This document shows, in pieces, positions 48,508 to 57,009 of a stretch of DNA of 61,694 nucleotides. Numbering within the stretch: the first letter of the stretch is position 1; every line of letters begins with the position of its first letter. Origin of the DNA: Streptomyces sp. 15-116A (GTDB taxonomy: Bacteria; Actinomycetota; Actinomycetes; Streptomycetales; Streptomycetaceae); the NCBI RefSeq assembly GCF_025290915.1, contig NZ_JAOCQE010000013.1, positions 1 through 61,694 on the forward strand, given 5' to 3'. The notes below the pieces were generated by a model, which had not been told where the DNA came from, made no database searches, and saw only the letters and a list, made by a program, of their open reading frames with translations. A program made the position numbers and the translations under genes.

Positions 48508-50229
48508 GTGGCGGAACGGAGCACAGCTGCCGTCGACGTGGCAGACAACAGCGGCGAGGAGTCGCTGACCGCGCAGGCGGACCAGTCCACGGCCGACGGG
48601 GTGGCCAAGAACCGGGAGCAGGACACGGACAGCGACGAGGCACAGGAGAGCACCGGGACCGACGGTTCCGGGAAGACCTCGCCGCCCGAACTGCACAGCG
48701 GTCACAAGCTCGCCAGACGCTACCGACTCGAGGAGTGCGTCACCCGTCTGGACGGTTTCAGCAGTTGGCGTGCCGTGGACGAGAAGCTCCGCCGCGCCGT
48801 CGGTGTGCACATCCTGCCCGCGGACCACTCCCGCGCCCGCTCCGTTCTGGCCGCGGCCCGCTCCTCGGCCCTGCTGGGCGATCCCCGCTTCGTGCAAGTC
48901 CTGGACGCCGTCGAGGAGAACGACGTCGTCTACGTGGTGCACGAATGGCTCCCCGACGCCACCGAACTCACCACGCTCCTGGCCACCGGACCGCTGGAGG
49001 TGTACGACGCCTACCAGATGGTCAGTCAGGTGTCCTCCGCCATGGCGGCCGCCCACCGCGAGGGCCTCGCCCATCTGCGGCTGAACCCCAACGCCGTCCT
49101 GCGCACCTCGACCGGCCAGTGGCGCATCCGCGGCCTCGCCGTGAACGCGGCGCTGCGCGGCATCAGCTCCGACACCCCGCAGCGCACCGACACCGAGTCC
49201 ATCGGCGCCCTGCTGTATGCGGCGCTCACCCAGCGCTGGCCCTACGAGAGCGACGCCTACGGTCTGTCGGGGCTGCCGAAGGACATCGGTCTGATCCCGC
49301 CCGACCAGGTGCGCGCCGGTGTCCACCGCGGCCTGTCCGAGCTCGCCATGCGCGCGCTCGCCAACGACGGTGCCACCGCCTCCCGGCACGAGTCGCCCTG
49401 CACGACTCCGGAGGAGCTGGTGAAGGCGATCGGCGAGATGCCCCGCATCCGCCCGCCGGAGCCCGCGTTCACCTCCCCGCCCGACTACCAGCGCACGACG
49501 TACCAGCAGGGCTCCTACGGCCGTCCCGCGACCCGCCCCGGAGCCACCCAGCCGGTGCCCGCGCCGCCGCCCCCGCTCCAGAGCCGCACCGGCAAGGCGC
49601 TGAAGTGGGCCGTCTCGGCGCTGCTGATCGCCGCGCTCGGACTGGGCAGCTGGCAGCTCGCGGACGCCCTGATGGAGCAGGGCGGCAAGGCGGACGACAC
49701 GAACAACACCCGCCCGACGGACGGCGACGACAAGGGCGACAGCCGCAACAAGCCCGCCAAGCCGCTCGCCATCCAGGGCGCCCAGGAGTACGTCGCCAAG
49801 GGCGGCGCGCAGGCGCCCGAGGACGTGGCCAACACCTACGACGGCGACCCCGCGAGCTACTGGCGCACCAAGAGCTTCCTGGACGGGCCGGACATGAACC
49901 CGGCCTTCAAGCCCGGAGTGGGCATCATCTACGACCTCGGGTCCGAGCAGACGGTGAAGGCGTCGTCGATAGGGCTGCGCTACACCGGCGACCACACGAC
50001 GATCACGCTGTACGCGACGGACTCCACCAGTTCGTCGACCCCGGTCAGCTCCATGCGGAAACTCGGTACCGTGACGACGACCGGGGACAGCGCCACGGTC
50101 AAGGTCGGCAAGCCGGTGAAGACCCGCTACGTACTGGTCTGGATCACCGCCATGCCGTCGGCGCCGGGGGACGCCTACAGTGACGCCGGGTACAAGCAGG
50201 CCATCACCGACCTGAAGTTCACCGGCTGA
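48508..50229 (+). CDS. Membrane pseudokinase with extracellular C-terminal domain (MviN partner)
   Basis: The 573-aa protein has a kinase-like cytoplasmic domain (~60-340) lacking key residues: HRD is replaced by AHLRLNPN, DFG by RGLA, and the VAIK Lys by HIL. So it is probably a pseudokinase that binds phosphothreonine partners or peptidoglycan regulators. One helix (ALKWAVSALLIAALGLGSWQL) leads to a ~140-aa extracellular beta domain resembling F5/8 or NPCBM carbohydrate-binding folds. Start uncertain: GTG 48508 has AGGGA at 7 nt; ATGs at 48409, 48439 and 48487 are in frame. Confidence 0.85.
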   Translation: MAERSTAAVDVADNSGEESLTAQADQSTADGVAKNREQDTDSDEAQESTGTDGSGKTSPPELHSGHKLARRYRLEECVTRLDGFSSWRAVDEKLRRAVGVHILPADHSRARSVLAAARSSALLGDPRFVQVLDAVEENDVVYVVHEWLPDATELTTLLATGPLEVYDAYQMVSQVSSAMAAAHREGLAHLRLNPNAVLRTSTGQWRIRGLAVNAALRGISSDTPQRTDTESIGALLYAALTQRWPYESDAYGLSGLPKDIGLIPPDQVRAGVHRGLSELAMRALANDGATASRHESPCTTPEELVKAIGEMPRIRPPEPAFTSPPDYQRTTYQQGSYGRPATRPGATQPVPAPPPPLQSRTGKALKWAVSALLIAALGLGSWQLADALMEQGGKADDTNNTRPTDGDDKGDSRNKPAKPLAIQGAQEYVAKGGAQAPEDVANTYDGDPASYWRTKSFLDGPDMNPAFKPGVGIIYDLGSEQTVKASSIGLRYTGDHTTITLYATDSTSSSTPVSSMRKLGTVTTTGDSATVKVGKPVKTRYVLVWITAMPSAPGDAYSDAGYKQAITDLKFTG

Positions 50230-50255
50230 GATCTCACCGAGGGGGAGGGGGTCCG

Positions 50256-50981
50256 ATGGCAGAAGGCACCGCGCACCGCGACGCGAGCGATCAGGACCTC
50301 CTGGCCCGTCACGTCGAGGGCGACCCCGACGCCTTCAGTGAGCTGGTGCGCCGCCACCGCGACCGGCTGTGGGCCGTGGCCCTGCGGACGCTGGGGGACA
50401 GGGAGGAGGCCGCCGACGCCGTCCAGGACGCCCTGGTCTCCGCCTACCGGGCCGCCCACACCTTCCGCGGCCAGTCGGCCGTCACGACCTGGCTGCACCG
50501 GATCACCGTGAACGCCTGCCTGGACCGGGCCCGCAAGGCCGCCTCCAGGAAGACCGCCCCGGTCGACGACACGGAGCGCCTGGAGCAGCTGCTGGAGCCG
50601 CACGAGTCCGCGGCGGCGCCCGCCGAGCGCAATGATCTGCACCGCCAGCTGATCGAAGCCATGGGCACCCTCCCTGCCGATCAGCGCGCCGCCCTCGTGC
50701 TGGTGGACATGCAGGGCTACCCGGTCGCCGAGGCCGCCCGGATCCTCGATGTGCCCACCGGCACGGTGAAGAGCCGCTGCGCCCGGGGCAGAGCCAGACT
50801 CCTGCCGCTCCTCACCCATCTGCGCCCGGACGGCAGCGGCGAAGGCAGGAAACAGGGTGAGGCACGGAACCAGAGGCCGGGGACAACCGTCCCACCCGCA
50901 GCGGGCCCGCGTGGCGCGGATCCGCCGGACCCAGGACCGAGTGACCCAGCTGCTGTGAAGGGCGGAGGTGGGCGAGCGTGA
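50256..50981 (+). CDS. sigM: ECF sigma factor SigM
   Basis: The 241-aa extracytoplasmic-function sigma has region 2 (DPDAFSELVRRHRDRLWAVA, DREEAADAVQDALVSAYRAA) and region 4 (LPADQRAALVLVDMQGYPVA). A ~45-aa Pro/Gly-rich tail is unusual. It lies downstream of the pseudokinase by 26 nt and overlaps the anti-sigma gene by 4 nt. Synteny with mycobacterial sigM supports the name. Confidence 0.92.
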   Translation: MAEGTAHRDASDQDLLARHVEGDPDAFSELVRRHRDRLWAVALRTLGDREEAADAVQDALVSAYRAAHTFRGQSAVTTWLHRITVNACLDRARKAASRKTAPVDDTERLEQLLEPHESAAAPAERNDLHRQLIEAMGTLPADQRAALVLVDMQGYPVAEAARILDVPTGTVKSRCARGRARLLPLLTHLRPDGSGEGRKQGEARNQRPGTTVPPAAGPRGADPPDPGPSDPAAVKGGGGRA

Positions 50982-51916
50982 CGTCGACGACGGACAGGGC
51001 GGAGCACCCGGACGTCGCGGAGATCTCCGACCTCACCGAAGGGCTCCTGCCGCCGGAGCGGACCGCTGACGTACGCCGCCATCTGGACACGTGCGAGCTC
51101 TGCGCCGACGTCCGTGCCTCCCTGGAGGAGATCCGGGGCCTGCTCGGCACGATGCCGGGCCCGCCCCGTATGCCTGACGAGATCGCCGGCCGCATCGACG
51201 CCGCCCTCGCCGCGGAGGCGCTGCTCGACGCCAGGGCGCCTGAGACGCAGTCCGAGGAATCGCCGGAGCCGGCCGTCGCCGCCCGATCGGCGAGCACCGA
51301 CGACAGCCCGGCGCCTGTTTCACGTGAAACGGAGCGTGTTTCACGTGAAACATCGCTCCCGATGGACCGGCCGACCGGGCGGGCGCGCGCCGCGACCACC
51401 GGCCCGGGCCGCAAGGGTCGCCTTCGGGGCCGGCGCCGCGTCGCCGTCCTGGGGACCGTGTTCACCGTCGCCGCCCTGGGGCTCGGATCCATGGTGCTGT
51501 CGTCCATGAACGGCGGCAGCGGCCCGGAGAAGGGACCGGAGATCACGGCGGCGGACACCTTCTCCGAAGGAAAGCTGGAGAAGCAGGTCTCCGACCTCCT
51601 CGCGCAGAGCCAGGGCAAGAGCGGGGGTTCCCGCACCCCCTTCGGTCTGGAGTCTGAGGCCGGTGCCGCCAGCCCCAGGGTGCTCAAGGAGCCGACGGTC
51701 CCCCCGTGCGTCCGCGAGGGCATCGGCCGCAACGACGCCGCGCTTGCCACGGAGGAGGGCATCTACCAGGGCAAGGAGGCACTGCTCGTGGTGCTCTCCG
51801 ACCCCTCCGACGACACCCGGGTCACCGCTTATGTCGTCGAGGCGACCTGCGTCGGCAATCCCTCGTCCGCCGACAAGGCGAAGGTCCTGCTTAAGCACTC
51901 CTACACGCGATCCTGA
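50978..51916 (+). CDS. rsmA: Anti-sigma factor RsmA (Zn-binding type)
   Basis: The 312-aa protein has an N-terminal Zn-binding anti-sigma motif RRHLDTCELCADV (H-x3-C-x2-C, ~residues 29-40), so it probably binds SigM in a redox- or Zn-dependent way. A membrane helix lies at ~160-180 (VAVLGTVFTVAALGLGSMVL), then an extracytoplasmic C-domain with two Cys. Two parS sites lie in frame in the linker before the helix, each encoding Val-Ser-Arg-Glu-Thr. The GTG overlaps the sigM TGA. Confidence 0.87.
   Translation: MTSTTDRAEHPDVAEISDLTEGLLPPERTADVRRHLDTCELCADVRASLEEIRGLLGTMPGPPRMPDEIAGRIDAALAAEALLDARAPETQSEESPEPAVAARSASTDDSPAPVSRETERVSRETSLPMDRPTGRARAATTGPGRKGRLRGRRRVAVLGTVFTVAALGLGSMVLSSMNGGSGPEKGPEITAADTFSEGKLEKQVSDLLAQSQGKSGGSRTPFGLESEAGAASPRVLKEPTVPPCVREGIGRNDAALATEEGIYQGKEALLVVLSDPSDDTRVTAYVVEATCVGNPSSADKAKVLLKHSYTRS
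51317..51330. promoter_or_regulatory. parS: parS site (perfect), in rsmA, twin A
   Basis: Perfect GTTTCACGTGAAAC in frame in rsmA, 21 bp from the next copy. Confidence 0.93.
51338..51351. promoter_or_regulatory. parS: parS site (perfect), in rsmA, twin B
   Basis: Perfect GTTTCACGTGAAAC in frame in rsmA; the pair reads VSRET-E-R-VSRET. Confidence 0.93.
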
Positions 51917-52011
51917 CGCGCGGCGCTTGGATGCCGCCCACGCGGTAATCCGTACGGTGTGTGCCCCCTTCGTGCCCGTCACAGGGCCGTCTCCGTGTGC
52001 CCGGACACAGT

Positions 52012-52038
52012 GGGAATGCGAGCCCCTTAGGATCCGTT
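52012..52038 (+). promoter_or_regulatory. SigR-type promoter for trxBA
   Basis: GGGAAT (52012-52017), 18-bp spacer and GTT (52036-52038), the pattern of the thiol-oxidative-stress sigma factor SigR. It lies 72 bp before the trxB GTG. Confidence 0.85.
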
Positions 52039-52110
52039 GGGTGGGGTGAGAGTCGAGAACAGAAGCTCCCCCGGTCGACATGACGCAGACCAGAGACGAG
52101 GAATCAAGCC

Positions 52111-53079
52111 GTGAGCGACGTCCGTAACGTGATCATCATCGGCTCGGGGCCCGCCGGCTACACGGCGGCGCTCTACACCGCCCGCGCGTCGCTGAAGCCT
52201 CTGGTGTTCGAGGGCGCCGTCACCGCCGGCGGTGCGCTGATGAACACCACCGAGGTCGAGAACTTCCCCGGCTTCCAGGACGGCATCATGGGTCCGGAGC
52301 TCATGGACAACATGCGCGCCCAGGCCGAGCGCTTCGGTGCGGAGCTCGTCCCGGACGATGTCGTCGCCGTCGACCTGGCCGGTGAGATCAAGACCGTCAC
52401 GGACACCGCGGGCACGGTCCACAAGGCGAAGGCCGTCATCGTCGCCACCGGCTCGCAGCACCGCAAGCTCGGCCTGCCGAACGAGGACGCGCTGTCCGGC
52501 CGCGGTGTCTCCTGGTGCGCCACCTGTGACGGCTTCTTCTTCAAGGACCAGGACATCGCCGTGATCGGCGGCGGTGACACCGCGATGGAGGAGGCCACCT
52601 TCCTCTCGCGCTTCGCCAAGTCGGTGACGATCGTCCACCGCCGGGACACCCTGCGCGCCTCCAAGGCGATGCAGGAGCGCGCCTTCGCCGACCCGAAGAT
52701 CTCGTTCGTCTGGGACAGCGAGGTCGCCGAGGTACAGGGAGACCAGAAGCTCTCGGGGCTGAAGCTGCGCAACGTGAAGACCGGCGAGCTCTCCGACCTG
52801 GCGGTGACCGGCCTGTTCATCGCGATCGGCCACGACCCGCGCACCGAGCTCTTCAAGGGCCAGCTGGAACTGGACGAGGAGGGCTACCTGAAGGTCGACG
52901 CGCCGTCGACCCGTACGAACGTCACCGGGGTCTTCGGTGCCGGTGACGTGGTCGACCACACCTACCGTCAGGCCATCACCGCGGCCGGTACGGGCTGTGC
53001 CGCCGCTCTCGACGCCGAGCGCTTCCTCGCCGCCCTCGCGGACGAGGACAAGGCCGAGCCCGAGAAGACCACCGTCTGA
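52111..53079 (+). CDS. trxB: Thioredoxin reductase TrxB
   Basis: The 322-aa flavoenzyme uses NADPH to reduce thioredoxin. The FAD site is [18 protein letters not shown], the redox-active disulfide is CATC in [11 protein letters not shown], and the NADPH site is [14 protein letters not shown] start at 52111 with a GAGGAAT site. It is cotranscribed with trxA, 41 nt downstream, under the SigR-type promoter. Confidence 0.97.
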   Translation: MSDVRNVIIIGSGPAGYTAALYTARASLKPLVFEGAVTAGGALMNTTEVENFPGFQDGIMGPELMDNMRAQAERFGAELVPDDVVAVDLAGEIKTVTDTAGTVHKAKAVIVATGSQHRKLGLPNEDALSGRGVSWCATCDGFFFKDQDIAVIGGGDTAMEEATFLSRFAKSVTIVHRRDTLRASKAMQERAFADPKISFVWDSEVAEVQGDQKLSGLKLRNVKTGELSDLAVTGLFIAIGHDPRTELFKGQLELDEEGYLKVDAPSTRTNVTGVFGAGDVVDHTYRQAITAAGTGCAAALDAERFLAALADEDKAEPEKTTV

Positions 53080-53120
53080 CCCCCACCCGCCCCACGCACC
53101 ACACAGTTAAGGAGCCCGCC

Positions 53121-53453
53121 GTGGCCGGCACCCTGAAGAACGTGACCGACGACTCCTTCGAGCAGGACGTCCTCAAGAGCGACAAGCCCGTCCTGGTGGA
53201 CTTCTGGGCCGCCTGGTGCGGTCCCTGCCGCCAGATCGCCCCCTCCCTCGAGGCGATCGCCTCCGAGTACGGGGACAAGATCGAGGTCGTCAAGCTGAAC
53301 ATCGACGAGAACCCGGGTACGGCCGCCAAGTACGGCGTCATGTCCATCCCGACCCTGAACGTCTACCAGGGCGGCGAGGTCGCCAAGACCATCGTGGGCG
53401 CGAAGCCGAAGGCCGCGATCGTGCGTGACCTGGAGGAGTTCATCGCGGAGTGA
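53121..53453 (+). CDS. trxA: Thioredoxin TrxA
   Basis: The 110-aa thioredoxin has the active-site WCGPC in LVDFWAAWCGPCRQIAP and the cis-Pro loop VMSIPTLNVYQGG. The GTG at 53121 follows AAGGAGCCC. It receives electrons from TrxB. Confidence 0.98.
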   Translation: MAGTLKNVTDDSFEQDVLKSDKPVLVDFWAAWCGPCRQIAPSLEAIASEYGDKIEVVKLNIDENPGTAAKYGVMSIPTLNVYQGGEVAKTIVGAKPKAAIVRDLEEFIAE

Positions 53454-53480
53454 CGGCCGCCCGCCTTCCACGGCGGCGCT

Positions 53481-53494
53481 GTTTCACGTGAAAC
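53481..53494. promoter_or_regulatory. parS: parS site (perfect)
   Basis: Perfect GTTTCACGTGAAAC, 27 bp after trxA and directly before the terminator. Confidence 0.93.
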
Positions 53495-53495
53495 A

Positions 53496-53529
53496 CGAAT
53501 GGGCCGGCCCATAGGGGTCGGCCCATTCG
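53496..53529. terminator. Bidirectional terminator between trxA and acetyltransferase
   Basis: 11-bp stem CGAATGGGCCG/CGGCCCATTCG with a 12-nt loop, adjoining the parS. Confidence 0.75.
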
Positions 53530-53540
53530 CATGATGTCCC

Positions 53541-54158
53541 TCAGAGAGGCCGCAGCGCCGGCTCCTTCTGCACGGCTCCGAGCAACCGGTCCAGCGCCAT
53601 CTCCACGTCTTCTTTCCAGGAGAGGGTCGTCCTCAGCTCCAGCCTCAGCCGCGGGTACGTCGGATGCTGGCGGACCGTCTTGAATCCCACGGCCAGCAGA
53701 TGATCGGCAGGCAGGACACAGGCGGGCTCCTTCCAGCGTGCGTCCCCGAAGGCCTCGATCGCCTTGAACCCGCGGCGCAGCAGATCTTTCGCCACCGTCT
53801 GCACCATCACCCGGCCCAGCCCCTGCCCCTGGTAGCCGGGAACGAGGAACGCCGTCATCAGTTGCACCGCGTCGGGTGACACCGGGCTCGTCGGAAAGGC
53901 CGTGGACCGCGGGACATACGCGGGGGGCGCGTAGAGCACGAAGCCCACGGGGACGTCATCGACGTAGACCACCCTCCCGCAGGAACCCCAGTCCAGCAGG
54001 ACGGCGGAGATCCAGGACTCCTTCTCGAGCGTGGAGGTTCCCGCCTTTACCGCTGCCTCACCGCTGACGGGGTCGAGCTCCCAGAAAACGCACGAGCGGC
54101 AGCGCTGGGGGAGGTCCTGAAGGTTGTCCAGCGTGAGCGGTACGAGCCGACGCCCCAT
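53541..54158 (-). CDS. GNAT-family acetyltransferase
   Basis: The 205-aa protein starts GRRLVPLTLDNLQDLPQRCR, with a CRSCVFWEL segment, and has an acetyl-CoA loop in FLVPGYQGQGLGRVMVQTVA. It is conserved next to parB in Streptomyces; substrate unknown. ATG 54158 matches the family start; the frame is open to 54425. A small membrane ORF may overlap its start on the same strand. Confidence 0.85.
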   Translation of the reverse strand: MGRRLVPLTLDNLQDLPQRCRSCVFWELDPVSGEAAVKAGTSTLEKESWISAVLLDWGSCGRVVYVDDVPVGFVLYAPPAYVPRSTAFPTSPVSPDAVQLMTAFLVPGYQGQGLGRVMVQTVAKDLLRRGFKAIEAFGDARWKEPACVLPADHLLAVGFKTVRQHPTYPRLRLELRTTLSWKEDVEMALDRLLGAVQKEPALRPL

Positions 54159-54304
54159 GAAGGCTGTTCCTCGCTTCCTTCGCCCGCTGCCTCGCGGGCG
54201 GCTGTCAGAGCACTCCGTTCCCTGAGCAGGCTGCCGATGAACCCGCCGACGGCGGCCACCCCCAGCCCCGCGCTCACCAGTCCGCTGCGGCTCGTCATTC
54301 GCAT
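54047..54304 (-). CDS. Possible small membrane protein overlapping the acetyltransferase start
   Basis: An ORF with a good membrane helix (SRSGLVSAGLGVAAVGGFIGSLL) directly after ATG 54304, and GC-rich third positions in the first ~30 codons. It runs past the acetyltransferase ATG in another frame, and the second half has poorer codon bias. I do not recognise it. It may be translated upstream of the acetyltransferase; 85 aa if complete. Confidence 0.35.
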   Translation of the reverse strand: MRMTSRSGLVSAGLGVAAVGGFIGSLLRERSALTAAREAAGEGSEEQPSWGVGSYRSRWTTFRTSPSAAARAFSGSSTPSAVRQR

Positions 54305-54412
54305 GGCCCCTGCCTTGCCTTCCGAAGTAATGCCCGGAGGATGCGCCATATCCGAACGCATCGTATCCATGAAGCGATTCCCTCGATACCGCCACAAAGC
54401 AAAGGGTGGACT

Positions 54413-54454
54413 GTGTCCGGAACACACCGGATGCAGTCCACCCTCAACGGCTCA
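54413..54454 (-). terminator. Terminator after parB
   Basis: Long hairpin: outer 11-bp AGGGTGGACTG/CAGTCCACCCT, inner TCCGG/CCGGA with a 6-nt loop. On the minus strand it is followed by a T-rich run (TTTGCTTTG). Confidence 0.75.
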
Positions 54455-54472
54455 GCCGGACCGGCCGTGAGC

Positions 54473-55567
54473 TCAGGAATCGGCTTCCTCGGAGTCGTCG
54501 TCCGCAAGGCTCTTCTGCAGGACCGGACCCTCACCGGGGGCCAGGGTGCCCAGGATGCGCTCAAGGTCCTCCATGGAGGCGAACTCGACGGTGATCTTGC
54601 CCTTCTTCTGCCCCAGGTCGACCTTGACCCGCGTCTCGAAGCGGTCCGAGAGACGCGTGGCGAGATCGGTCAGCGCCGGAGAGACCCTGCCACCGGCTCG
54701 CGGCCCCTTGGAACGCTGGGCCTTCTGCGGCCGCGAACCCATCAGAGTCACGATCTCCTCGACAGCCCGCACCGAGAGCCCCTCGGCCACGATCCGATGA
54801 GCCAGCCGGTCCTGCTCCTCCGAGTCCTCGACGGACAGCAACGCACGGGCGTGACCGGCGGACAGCACCCCGGCGGCGACCCGGCGTTGGACAGCCGGCG
54901 AGAGCTTCAGCAGCCGCAGGGTGTTGGAGACCTGCGGACGGGAACGGCCGATGCGGTCCGCCAGCTGGTCGTGCGTGCAGTTGAAGTCCTTCAGCAACTG
55001 GTCGTAGGCGGCGGCCTCTTCCAGCGGGTTCAGCTGGGCGCGGTGCAGGTTCTCCAGCAGTGCGTCCAGGAGGAGCTTCTCGTCCTCCGTGGCCCGCACG
55101 ATCGCCGGGATGGCCTCAAGACCCGCCTCGCGGCAGGCCCGCCAGCGGCGCTCACCCATGATCAGCTCGTAGCGCCCGGGACCCGTCTGCCGTACGACGA
55201 CCGGCTGGAGCAGACCCACCTCCTTGATGGAGGTGATCAGCTCGGACAGCGCGTCCTCGTCGAAGATCTCACGCGGCTGCCGGGGGTTCGGCGTGATGGC
55301 GTCGAGGGGAATCTCGGCGAAGTGGGCGCCGATGGGCGGCGGGGGCACGGCCCCCTGTGCCGGCGGCTCCTCTGTTTCACGTGAAACAGAGGGCAGCGTG
55401 GCCACCTTCGCAGCGGCCACACCGCGTTCGTTCGGCAGGACCGGAACCGCGGTGGGAGACGTGGAAGCGGCGCCTCCCATCGCGGCCGGTGGAACCGTCT
55501 TCTCCGTCGGGGCAGCAGGGATCAGTGCGCCGAGGCCACGGCCCAACCCCCTCCGTCGCTCGCTCAC
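54473..55567 (-). CDS. parB: Chromosome-partitioning protein ParB
   Basis: The 364-aa ParB binds parS and spreads/condenses the origin domain. It has the CTP-binding box GERRWRAC, a KorB/SpoOJ helix-turn-helix ([20 protein letters not shown]) and a C-terminal dimer domain. The GTG start overlaps the parA stop by 4 nt. A perfect parS is in frame near residue 60. Confidence 0.97.
   Translation of the reverse strand: MSERRRGLGRGLGALIPAAPTEKTVPPAAMGGAASTSPTAVPVLPNERGVAAAKVATLPSVSRETEEPPAQGAVPPPPIGAHFAEIPLDAITPNPRQPREIFDEDALSELITSIKEVGLLQPVVVRQTGPGRYELIMGERRWRACREAGLEAIPAIVRATEDEKLLLDALLENLHRAQLNPLEEAAAYDQLLKDFNCTHDQLADRIGRSRPQVSNTLRLLKLSPAVQRRVAAGVLSAGHARALLSVEDSEEQDRLAHRIVAEGLSVRAVEEIVTLMGSRPQKAQRSKGPRAGGRVSPALTDLATRLSDRFETRVKVDLGQKKGKITVEFASMEDLERILGTLAPGEGPVLQKSLADDDSEEADS
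55374..55387. promoter_or_regulatory. parS: parS site (perfect), inside parB
   Basis: Perfect GTTTCACGTGAAAC in frame in parB (VSRET). Confidence 0.93.
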
Positions 55568-56565
55568 TGGATGCCCTCCACCATGCTCGGATCGTTCTGC
55601 TGCTGTGCGCCGATGTGCGCCTGGGAGGCGTCATAGCTGACGCCGACGCCCTTCAACGCGATCTCTCGTGCCGCCTCAAGATAGGAGAGGGCACCGCTCG
55701 ATCCAGGATCGTAAGTCAGTACCGTCTGCCCATAGCTCGGCGCCTCCGAGATACGGACCGAGCGGGGAATGCTCGTCCGCAGTACCTCGTCACCGAAGTG
55801 GTTGCGCACCTCGTCCGCGACCTGGGACGCGAGGCGCGTCCGGCCGTCATACATGGTGAGCAGGATCGTCGAGACATGCAGCGAGGGATTGAGGTGCCCT
55901 CGCACCAGGTCGACGTTGCGCAGCAGCTGCCCCAGTCCCTCCAGTGCGTAGTACTCGCACTGGATCGGGATCAGCACCTCCTGGCCGGCCACCAACGCGT
56001 TGACCGTCAGCAGACCGAGGGAGGGCGGGCAGTCGATGAGGATGTAGTCCAGCGGCTGCTCGTAGGCCTGGATGGCCCGCTGCAGCCGGCTCTCCCGGGC
56101 CACCAGCGACACCAGCTCGATCTCCGCACCGGCGAGATCGATCGTGGCGGGGGCGCAGAAGAGGCCCTCGACATCGGGGACCGGCTGGACGACGTCCGAC
56201 AGCGGCTTGCTCTCGACCAGCACGTCGTAGATGGACGGAACTTCGGCGTGGTGGTCGATTCCCAGGGCGGTGGAGGCATTGCCCTGCGGGTCGAGGTCGA
56301 TCACGAGGACCCGGCCGCCGTGCAGAGCGAGCGAAGCGGCAAGGTTGACCGTGGTGGTCGTCTTGCCTACGCCGCCCTTCTGATTGGCGACCACGATGAC
56401 ACGCGTCTGCTCGGGCCGTGGCAGGCCCTCACCGGCGCGGCCCAGAGCCTCCACCGCCAGTTGGGCAGCACGACCGATGGGAGTGTCGTCCATCGGAGGC
56501 GGTGTTTCACGTGAAACATCCGCCCCCATCGACTCGGTACGGGGACCGGGGACCGGATCGGTCAT
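55564..56565 (-). CDS. parA: Chromosome-partitioning ATPase ParA
   Basis: Walker-type ATPase that organises ParB-parS complexes at hyphal tips and during sporulation. The deviant Walker A is [21 protein letters not shown], with DLDPQGNAS and [12 protein letters not shown] (Walker B). Start uncertain: the frame is open to 56907; ATG 56565 (333 aa) is used here, ATG 56493 begins just before the conserved core (MDDTPIG), and longer forms would contain the parS at 56868. parB follows with a 4-nt overlap. Confidence 0.93.
   Translation of the reverse strand: MTDPVPGPRTESMGADVSRETPPPMDDTPIGRAAQLAVEALGRAGEGLPRPEQTRVIVVANQKGGVGKTTTTVNLAASLALHGGRVLVIDLDPQGNASTALGIDHHAEVPSIYDVLVESKPLSDVVQPVPDVEGLFCAPATIDLAGAEIELVSLVARESRLQRAIQAYEQPLDYILIDCPPSLGLLTVNALVAGQEVLIPIQCEYYALEGLGQLLRNVDLVRGHLNPSLHVSTILLTMYDGRTRLASQVADEVRNHFGDEVLRTSIPRSVRISEAPSYGQTVLTYDPGSSGALSYLEAAREIALKGVGVSYDASQAHIGAQQQNDPSMVEGIQ
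56504..56517. promoter_or_regulatory. parS: parS site (perfect), start region of parA
   Basis: Perfect GTTTCACGTGAAAC, 11 bp upstream of the ATG 56493 and within the longer parA form. Confidence 0.93.
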
Positions 56566-56679
56566 CGGTCCCGCGATGTTGGCGTCGGACCGCAAGGATT
56601 CACTCTCCTCGACTTCAGGCTCGCAATGAACAGAGCCTCCCATGCCTTCGGGGTCGTGAACCAGTGAGGCCTGACGTTC

Positions 56680-56706
56680 TGTGGAGAAATCCACCTCTGT
56701 GGACAA
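56680..56706 (-). promoter_or_regulatory. DnaA boxes upstream of parA core
   Basis: Minus-strand TTGTCCACA (56706-56698) and TTCTCCACA (56688-56680, one mismatch), spaced 18 bp. Confidence 0.6.
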
Positions 56707-56867
56707 CTCCGTGCCCCCCGCGGAAGACGGGGAGACGTCTTCCGCGGGGGGCAGGGACGGAGCTTCGTCGGGAACAGGGCCCTCTCTCAGGGAACCGAGA
56801 GGCTTCCGGTCGCGAGGTTCGGCCGCAGCGCGGCCGCGACTGATGATGCCGTGCAGGAGTGAGCGAC

Positions 56868-56881
56868 GTTTCACGTGAAAC
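56868..56881. promoter_or_regulatory. parS: parS site (perfect), upstream of parA
   Basis: Perfect GTTTCACGTGAAAC between rsmG and parA, the last copy before dnaA in this window. Confidence 0.93.
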
Positions 56882-57009
56882 ACGATGCACAGCAGCCGAG
56901 GCCACACTGTCGCGACACTCCGGCATGGACAGGTTCGGCAGCTTGTGTGGAGTACGTCCGGCTCTCACGACACCACCACCCGCTACGCCCTCAGAGACCC
57001 CACCGCCCA

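Larger units (their letters stand above)
56566..57009. other. Region upstream of parA (5' leader or N-terminal extension)
   Basis: About 440 bp between rsmG and the chosen parA start. It is open in the parA frame to 56907 and holds a parS (56868) and DnaA boxes (56680, 56698). The parAB promoters are expected here; no separate gene is supported. Confidence 0.5.
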
